This document shows, piece by piece, positions 57,046 through 64,000 of a stretch of 64,000 bases of DNA. Numbering within the stretch: position 1 is the first letter of the stretch; every line of letters starts with the position of its first letter. The position numbers and the translations under genes were made by a program. The stretch comes from Alcaligenes ammonioxydans (GTDB lineage: Bacteria; Pseudomonadota; Gammaproteobacteria; Burkholderiales; Burkholderiaceae_B): NCBI RefSeq assembly GCF_019343455.1, contig NZ_CP049362.1, forward strand, positions 3,596,001 to 3,660,000, read 5' to 3'. Under the pieces are notes generated by a model. The model was not told the origin of the DNA. It did no database searches and saw nothing but the letters and a program-made list of their open reading frames with translations.

Positions 57046-57735
57046 TCATGGCACAAAGCCTTCCTTACGCATTTTGTCCAGCAAGCCACGCCAACGACTG
57101 ATGCTGTCTACCGAGCCCTTTTGGGCATTACCGACATACACGCCTTGCGAGTTAAAACTGAACACAGGCGTTAAATCGGGACGCTGGCTGGCGGGACGGA
57201 TCGAGCCGCTTAAGTTGTCCAGCAGCAAAGGCTCGGACTGCGGCGTAGGGTAATAGCCCAACACCATATGGGCAATGCTTTGGCCACCCACTTGCGCCCT
57301 GACATAAATCAATCGGAGTTTTTCATTGGGCACACCCAGATGCAACAAGGAAAAATATTTGCCAATCACAAAGTCTTCACAATCAGCGGCCCCTTTTCCC
57401 AGAGTCTCGACGGGGGTTGCCCAATAATCGAGTTGTCCCCAAATATGGATGTCCTCACCTGCCATTGCCGTCATGTTCCAGAAATCATTGACGGCATCGA
57501 GCTGGCGGCGCTCGCTTAAGCCCCGCGCAGACTCCAGATTAGCCATCCACCGGTCAATCGCTGTTCCGGCCCGGGCACCAAAGCGGGCGACCGCCGTCTG
57601 TCGAATCTTGCTGGCCTCGAACTGCAAGGCTGGCACTGACAAAGGCAGCCACACTCCAACCAGCAGTGTGACCAGCACAAGCAGCGCAACCCTAGATCGA
57701 AGAAAAAGGCGTAGCCAGGCAAAAGACAAGAACAC
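57046..57735 (-). CDS. lapG: LapG-type periplasmic adhesin protease
   Basis: 229 residues from GTG 57733-57735, with GGGA five bases upstream. An N-terminal membrane segment/signal (about 14-30) is followed by the bacterial transglutaminase-like cysteine protease domain. The triad is C119 (GAADCEDF), H156 (SIAHMVLGY) and D173 (LLLDNL); the spacings of 37 and 17 equal those of the Pseudomonas fluorescens LapG triad. It cuts the N-terminal anchor of LapA-type adhesins when c-di-GMP is low. Lies 105 bp upstream of lapD and 400 bp downstream of the adhesin gene, all on the minus strand. Confidence 0.95.
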   Translation of the reverse strand: MFLSFAWLRLFLRSRVALLVLVTLLVGVWLPLSVPALQFEASKIRQTAVARFGARAGTAIDRWMANLESARGLSERRQLDAVNDFWNMTAMAGEDIHIWGQLDYWATPVETLGKGAADCEDFVIGKYFSLLHLGVPNEKLRLIYVRAQVGGQSIAHMVLGYYPTPQSEPLLLDNLSGSIRPASQRPDLTPVFSFNSQGVYVGNAQKGSVDSISRWRGLLDKMRKEGFVP

Positions 57736-58133
57736 GTCAGTCCCAAATAAGCAAACCCTTATAACGGCCTTACAGCTTGCCTATTTAGCGAGAGCCTGGC
57801 AATTGCCATAACACCTGAATACCGCATCGGCAGCGTATTTCGGACGCAAAATCAGTCTACCTGCCCCGTCATACTATCGAATCAGGAAGCAAGTCGGCAA
57901 ACCGGTCGGACGACCACGCACAGACAGGCATACAAAAGGATCTGAAGCGACCAGGGGCTTCATCCCGTCTGATTTCACTGGCTGATTCGCTCGATACTCC
58001 AGGATCATAGGCAGAAAAGTCAGACATCTGCTATTGGCGCTGACGACAAGCCACAGACAAAAAACCCCACAAACCCATGCGGATTTGTGGGGCGTAGCGC
58101 TATCGATGAGATAGCGCCGTGTCAGCTAACGAT
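57736..58133. other. Gap between the adhesin gene and lapG
   Basis: Holds the adhesin terminator (58058-58092) and should hold the lapG-lapD promoter; no promoter with two good boxes was found. No coding frame is supported. Confidence 0.5.
58058..58092 (-). terminator. Rho-independent terminator of the adhesin gene
   Basis: CCCCACAAA (58065-58073) pairs with TTTGTGGGG (58084-58092); on the minus strand TTTTTT follows. It lies 42 bp after the adhesin stop codon. Confidence 0.93.
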
Positions 58134-61100
58134 TTAGAAATCGGATGACTTCAAAGTACCGTCTTTCAGCGAGTTGGCAATTTGGGCTGCCTTCTCTGCG
58201 TCAAAGGCGATATTGTCCAGAATGATCTTCTGATCAATCTGACCGTTGCCTTGAGAGCTGATACCGATCTCCATCTTGCCGCTATCCGAACGGCCTACCG
58301 TCAAGTACTGGCTCAAATCACCATTATTGAGGTTATGGCCCGACAACAGATCGGTGATATCCAGCGTATCGGTGCCGGAGTCACCGAAGTCCATCACGTA
58401 ATCCACAGCCGGCTTGCTGACAGTGCCTTCATCCCCCTTGTTCCACACGAAGGTGTCATTGCCCTCGCCGCCGAACAGGATGTCGTCACCCGCACCGCCG
58501 ATCAGGGTGTCGGTGCCACCTTGGCCGTACAGGATGTCATTGCCTTTACCGCCATCCAGCGTATCGTCGCCGCCACGCTGGTCACCTGCCACATTAAAGG
58601 CGGTGTGATTCTGCTTGATGTACTCGTACAACTCAACGCCGGTTGCGGGTGTACCGCCGTTTTTCATCTGCAGGAACACTTCCAGTGCCTTCAGGCCGGA
58701 ACCTTCTGGCAGATTATCCGGACGACCACCCACTTCATCCCATGGCAAGACGGAACCATCGGTGTTAATCGTGTCACCGAAGATGATGTCATTACCATCA
58801 CCGCCCAGAATGGTGTCATTACCTACTGGTGCTGGATCGTTCGTTACCGAACCACCCTTCAGGGCAGCATCCAGGTCTTCCTTGGTATTGACGATGTCGA
58901 CCTTGTTAACCTCTGTCCAATCCTGAGGATTGCCGGAGGACAACAGCGTTACGTCATCAATGTAGACCTTGTAGTTACTGCTGCTGGAACGATCGTCCAC
59001 CAGGAACTCGAAGCGGTATTGGCCTTCGCCCACGGGCTTGGTCGTGATGGTGCCGGAGCTACCTGGACGACCGCCTTCCTGCACAACTTCCCAGTTACCT
59101 GTCTTCTCGTTGTACTTCTGCAACTGCCACTTAAACACATCTTGGCTGTTACGACCGTCTTCCGAGTAATAAAAGCTCAGTTTGCCGTAGTGTCCAGCAG
59201 CCACAGTCATGCCTGGGCCACGAATCGTCGTAGAGGTATCGTTCCCCTTGCTGTAAGTATCGGTAATTTCCAGACGCTTGTCGGCTTCCCAGCGCTGATT
59301 CCATGGCCAGCCTACATATTTACCCAAATCTTTGACTTGGACTGTGCCTTGACCATTAACCTTAGCCCAACCGTCGTGACGGCCATTCTCAAAGTCAGTA
59401 ACGGCCCGGGTACCACCTAACACATCAATGACCTCGGTACCGGTATTGTCATACTTACGCAGAATATCCACGCTGACATCATTACCAATACCGACAGCGT
59501 AAACCTTGCTGCCTGAAGAACTCACCAGGCTGTCATACGCACTCTTACCACGCGCATCAGCAGTGGCGTCGTAACTATTGCCAGCACCCTGTGCATTACC
59601 ATACTGAGTAGGATTCCCGTCAGTCAGGAAGTAGGTGACGTTTTCATACGCGTTGCCGTTCTTGTCCACAGCAGGCGCATCGCTCGTCTTGAACCATGCT
59701 TCGGCCGCTTTAAAGGCGGCTTCATAGTTGGTACCACCCTGCTTCGCACTCCAGTCCGCGTTGTAACCGTTCAAGGTGTCGATCGAATTGATCAGGCTCA
59801 ACAAATCAGCATGAGTCAGATCCTTAAATATCATAGGCTGATCCGCGTAGGTACCAAAGCCGATGATGCTCAGGTTCACCGTACCACCTTCGTGGTTGGC
59901 CAGGCTGGTAGCCAACGTCGTCAGCGCAGCCTTGAGCAACTGCATACGGTTCAGACCATCCGTACCAGAGGCTTCCTTCATGCTGTTGGAACGGTCAACC
60001 AGAATGGCAATGTTGTAGCTCTGCCCATGAACGATATTTTCCTGGACACCGCCGCGGTCACCAATAATGACATCATCACCCACGCCACCGTTCGGGTTGC
60101 CACCGCCGTTACCGTCAACAATCAGTTGATCCAAATCCAGGGTGTAAGCACCTGAATCTTCTGCGGACGCGCTGTTGCCAGCGGAGTCTGTGATCGTTAC
60201 TTTGGCATCAACCTTATCGTTATTCAGCAGATCCTTCACAGGCACAGGAATCTTGAAGGTCAAGTCGCTACCAACGGTGCCGGGGTACTCCTTACCGCCA
60301 ATCGTCAGAATAACGGTGTCGCCAGGTTGAACATCCTTGCCAACCGTACCGGTCATATTGATCGTACCTGTACCATCACCTGCCTCATCGTGATCAATCA
60401 CATTGTTGCCTGCGATCGGGTCCAAAGTGATCTCAGCCTCGGGCGGCGTGGTCTGGACATCAAACTCTACGACATCATCCGCTTCGTACGCATTACCGTA
60501 CTGATCCTTACCCGTCACCTCGGCCGTGATATCGCCCGGCTGCAGATCTTTCACCGCATCGGCAGGCACCGTCACACTCCAGGTGTTACCTGGCTGCACG
60601 GTCGCGGGGTACTCTTTACCACCAATCGTCACGACAACCGCATCGCCTGCTTTCGCGGCACCGCCCACGCTACCGGTGATCGTCTGCTCAACCTTGGACT
60701 CGTCCTGATTCAGAACACCGTCAACAAACGGCTGATCAATCTCGATCGTGGCCACGGGCGTCTCGGTCTGAACATCATAGTCACGGCTCGTATCGGCGTC
60801 GTACGCATTACCGTACTGATCCTTACCCGTCACCTCGGCCGTGATATCGCCCGGCTGCAGATCTTTCACCGCATCGGCAGGCACCGTCACACTCCAGGTG
60901 TTACCTGGCTGCACGGTCGCGGGGTACTCTTTACCGCCAATCGTCACGACAACAGCATCGCCTGCTTTCGCGGCACCGCCCACGCTACCGGTGATCGTCT
61001 GCTCAACCTTGGACTCGTCCTGATTCAGAACACCGTCAACAAACGGCTGATCAATCTCGATCGTGGCCACGGGCGTCTCGGTCTGAACATCATAGTCACG

Positions 61101-64000
61101 GCTCGTATCGGCGTCGTACGCATTACCGTACTGATCCTTACCCGTCACCTCGGCCGTGATATCGCCCGGCTGCAGATCTTTCACCGCATCGGCAGGCACC
61201 GTCACACTCCAGGTGTTACCTGGCTGCACGGTCGCGGGGTACTCTTTACCGCCAATCGTCACGACAACCGCATCGCCTGCTTTCGCGGCACCGCCCACGC
61301 TACCGGTGATCGTCTGCTCAACCTTGGACTCGTCCTGATTCAGAACACCGTCAACAAACGGCTGATCAATCTCGATCGTGGCCACGGGCGTCTCGGTCTG
61401 AACATCATAGTCACGGCTCGTATCGGCGTCGTACGCATTACCGTACTGATCCTTACCCGTCACCTCGGCCGTGATATCGCCCGGCTGCAGATCTTTCACC
61501 GCATCGGCAGGCACCGTCACACTCCAGGTGTTACCTGGCTGCACGGTCGCGGGGTACTCTTTACCGCCAATCGTCACGACAACAGCATCGCCTACTTGTG
61601 CGGCACCGCCCACGCTACCGGTGATCGTCTGCTCAACCTTGGACTCGTCCTGATTCAGAACACCGTCAACAAACGGCTGATCAATCTCGATCGTGGCCAC
61701 GGGCGTCTCGGTCTGAACATCATAGTCACGGCTCGTATCGGCGTCGTACGCATTACCGTACTGATCCTTACCCGTCACCTCGGCCGTGATATCGCCCGGC
61801 TGCAGATCTTTCACCGCATCGGCAGGCACCGTCACACTCCAGGTGTTACCTGGCTGCACGGTCGCGGGGTACTCTTTACCACCAATCGTCACGACAACAG
61901 CATCGCCTACTTGTGCGGCACCGCCCACGCTACCGGTGATCGTCTGCTCAACCTTGGACTCGTCCTGATTCAGAACACCGTCAACAAACGGCTGATCAAT
62001 CTCGATCGTGGCCACTGGCGTCTCGGTCTGAACATCATAGTCACGGCTCGTATCGGCGTCGTACGCATTACCGTACTGATCCTTACCCGTCACCTCGGCC
62101 GTGATATCGCCCGGCTGCAGATCTTTCACCGCATCGGCAGGCACCGTCACACTCCAGGTGTTACCTGGCTGCACGGTCGCGGGGTATTCTTTACCGCCAA
62201 TCGTCACGACAACCGCATCGCCTGCTTTCGCGGCACCGCCCACGCTACCGGTGATCGTCTGCTCAACCTTGGACTCGTCCTGATTCAGAACACCGTCAAC
62301 AAACGGCTGATCAATCTCGATCGTGGCCACGGGCGTCTCGGTCTGAACATCATAGTCACGGCTCGTATCGGCGTCGTACGCATTACCGTACTGATCCTTA
62401 CCCGTCACCTCCGCCGTGATATCGCCCGGCTGCAGATCTTTCACCGCATCGGCAGGCACCGTCACACTCCAGGTGTTACCTGGCTGCACGGTCGCGGGGT
62501 ATTCTTTACCGCCAATCGTCACGACAACAGCATCGCCTGCTTTCGCGGCACCGCCCACGCTACCGGTGATCGTCTGCTCAACCTTGGACTCGTCCTGATT
62601 CAGAACACCGTCAACAAACGGCTGATCAATCTCGATCGTGGCCACGGGCGTCTCGGTCTGAACATCATAGTCACGGCTCGTATCGGCGTCGTACGCATTA
62701 CCGTACTGATCCTTACCCGTCACCTCGGCCGTGATATCGCCCGGCTGCAGATCTTTCACCGCATCGGCAGGCACCGTCACACTCCAGGTGTTACCTGGCT
62801 GCACGGTCGCGGGGTACTCTTTACCGCCAATCGTCACGACAACCGCATCGCCTGCTTTCGCGGCACCGCCCACGCTACCGGTGATCGTCTGCTCAACCTT
62901 GGACTCGTCCTGATTCAGAACACCGTCAACAAACGGCTGATCAATCTCGATCGTGGCCACGGGCGTCTCGGTCTGAACATCATAGTCACGGCTCGTATCG
63001 GCGTCATACGCATTACCGTACTGATCCTTACCCGTCACCTCGGCCGTGATATCGCCCGGCTGCAGATCTTTCACCGCATCGGCAGGCACCGTCACACTCC
63101 AGGTGTTACCTGGCTGCACGGTCGCGGGGTACTCTTTACCACCAATCGTCACGACAACCGCATCGCCTGCTTTCGCGGCACCGCCCACGCTACCGGTGAT
63201 CGTCTGCTCAACCTTGGACTCGTCCTGATTCAGAACACCGTCAACAAACGGCTGATCAATCTCGATCGTGGCCACGGGCGTCTCGGTCTGAACATCATAG
63301 TCACGGCTCGTATCGGCGTCGTACGCATTACCGTACTGATCCTTACCCGTCACCTCGGCCGTGATATCGCCCGGCTGCAGATCTTTCACCGCATCGGCAG
63401 GCACCGTCACACTCCAGGTGTTACCTGGCTGCACGGTCGCGGGGTACTCTTTACCGCCAATCGTCACGACAACAGCATCGCCTGCTTTCGCGGCACCGCC
63501 CACGCTACCGGTGATCGTCTGCTCAACCTTGGACTCGTCCTGATTCAGAACACCGTCAACAAACGGCTGATCAATCTCGATCGTGGCCACGGGCGTCTCG
63601 GTCTGAACATCATAGTCACGGCTCGTATCGGCGTCATACGCATTACCGTACTGATCCTTACCCGTCACCTCGGCCGTGATATCGCCCGGCTGCAGATCTT
63701 TCACCGCATCGGCAGGCACCGTCACACTCCAGGTGTTACCTGGCTGCACGGTCGCGGGTACTCTTTACCGCCAATCGTCACGACAACAGCATCGCCTGCT
63801 TTCGCGGCACCGCCCACGCTACCGGTGATCGTCTGCTCAACCTTGGACTCGTCCTGATTCAGAACACCGTCAACAAACGGCTGATCAATCTCGATCGTGG
63901 CCACGGGCGTCTCGGTCTGAACATCATAGTCACGGCTCGTATCGGCGTCGTACGCATTACCGTACTGATCCTTACCCGTCACCTCGGCCGTGATATCGCC
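58134..64000 (-). CDS. Giant repetitive RTX adhesin (LapA-like), C-terminal part, with a frameshift near its 5' end in this window
   Basis: The C-terminal 1871 residues are open from about 63755 to 58134. From N to C: repeated domains of 105 residues (Ig-like, VQTETPVATIEIDQPFVDG...), a diverged last repeat, a von Willebrand A domain (about 59430-60040, MIDAS DRSNS), a jelly-roll-like domain (about 58900-59410, ending YKVYIDDVTL), RTX nonapeptides (GGDGNDIIFGD, GGAGDDILFGGEGNDTF; about 58400-58850) and a C-terminal type I secretion region. The N-terminus, with the expected LapG cleavage site, is off the window. The reading frame upstream of the 63756 deletion (see separate entry) does not join this one; if the deletion is real the gene is broken. 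Precedents in the family include LapA and the Bordetella BrtA adhesin. Confidence 0.9.
60485..64000 (-). repeat. Tandem 315-bp repeats (105 residues), at least 11 copies
   Basis: The same GTGATATCGCC landmark recurs at 60526, 60841, 61156 and so on at 315-bp steps to 63676, then 314 bp to 63990. Copies differ only at a few bases, such as ACAACCGCATCG/ACAACAGCATCG, GGGTACTCT/GGGTATTCT and CGCCTGCTTTCGC/CGCCTACTTGTGC (two neighbouring copies). Such uniformity points to recent duplication or gene conversion. The array continues beyond the window. Confidence 0.97.
63756..63758 (-). other. Single-base deletion (GGG instead of GGGG) in one adhesin repeat
   Basis: Every other copy reads GTCGCGGGGTA; this copy reads GTCGCGGGTA at 63751-63760. 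It shortens the period to 314 bp and shifts the adhesin frame: translation coming from the upstream side would run out of frame after IGGKEYP and stop at 63722. Either a real frameshift or a sequencing/assembly error in a repeat. Confidence 0.9.

Noticed and set aside
60327..63857. A 1176-codon open frame on the plus strand across the adhesin repeats, and ten identical 60-codon plus-strand frames
   Set aside because: They are antisense shadows: the repeat unit is a multiple of three and happens to have no stop in this frame. The minus-strand frame carries VWA, RTX and repeat domains; the antisense product has no recognisable features.
60485..64000. Regular repeats that might be taken for a CRISPR array
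   Set aside because: The unit is 315 bp, fully conserved without unique spacers, and encodes a protein domain.

Overview
The window looks like a chromosomal segment of a betaproteobacterium of the Alcaligenaceae, probably Alcaligenes or a close relative. This is inferred from protein flavour, fairly G+C-rich codon use, and neighbourhoods such as uvrA/MFS/ssb, ccsB-resB-cytochrome c4-engB-hemB and aroK-aroB-dgt. No rRNA, tRNA, phage, insertion sequence or CRISPR array was seen.

Region 1 (1-14.5 kb) is an accessory catabolic cluster. After the start of a metallo-beta-lactamase-fold gene come a nucleoside-recognition-type permease, a NIF3-like protein, an ornithine cyclodeaminase-like reductase, two [2Fe-2S] ferredoxins around an unrecognised 114-residue protein, a three-domain ferredoxin/flavin reductase, a GlcG/HbpS-like protein, an aldehyde dehydrogenase, a heme-oxygenase-like diiron oxidase with all six expected metal ligands, a gamma-glutamyltransferase-like Ntn hydrolase, two permeases and a GntR/FCD regulator. 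GTATAC-centred palindromes sit in each main promoter region of the cluster, including the regulator's own, which suggests one regulon. The layout fits an uncharacterised oxygenase-based degradation pathway; its substrate cannot be read from the sequence.

Region 2 (14.8-45.3 kb) is mostly housekeeping: bacterioferritin, a ChrB-N-domain protein paired with an MFS transporter, ssb, an MFS exporter, uvrA, dgt, aroB, aroK, the PBP1A gene (mrcA), lptM, lysA, a large membrane-bound GGDEF/EAL protein, the System II cytochrome c assembly pair ccsB/resB, a cytochrome c4, engB, hemB, dsbD and cutA. It ends with a flavin-dependent monooxygenase, a flavin reductase and an AraC regulator, a likely two-component FMN monooxygenase module.

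Region 3 (45.7-55 kb) is the spc/alpha ribosomal-protein run read on the minus strand: rplN, rplX, rplE, rpsN, rpsH, rplF, rplR, rpsE, rpmD, rplO, secY, infA, rpmJ, rpsM, rpsK, rpsD, rpoA, rplQ. It starts at rplN from its own promoter rather than following rpsQ.

Region 4 (55-64 kb) is a Lap-type biofilm adhesin system: lapD (c-di-GMP receptor with degenerate GGDEF and EAL domains), lapG (periplasmic cysteine protease) and the C-terminal part of a giant adhesin with at least eleven nearly identical 315-bp repeats, a von Willebrand A domain, RTX repeats and a C-terminal secretion region. One repeat copy lacks a single G, which breaks the adhesin reading frame. The adhesin start and its type I secretion genes lie outside the window.
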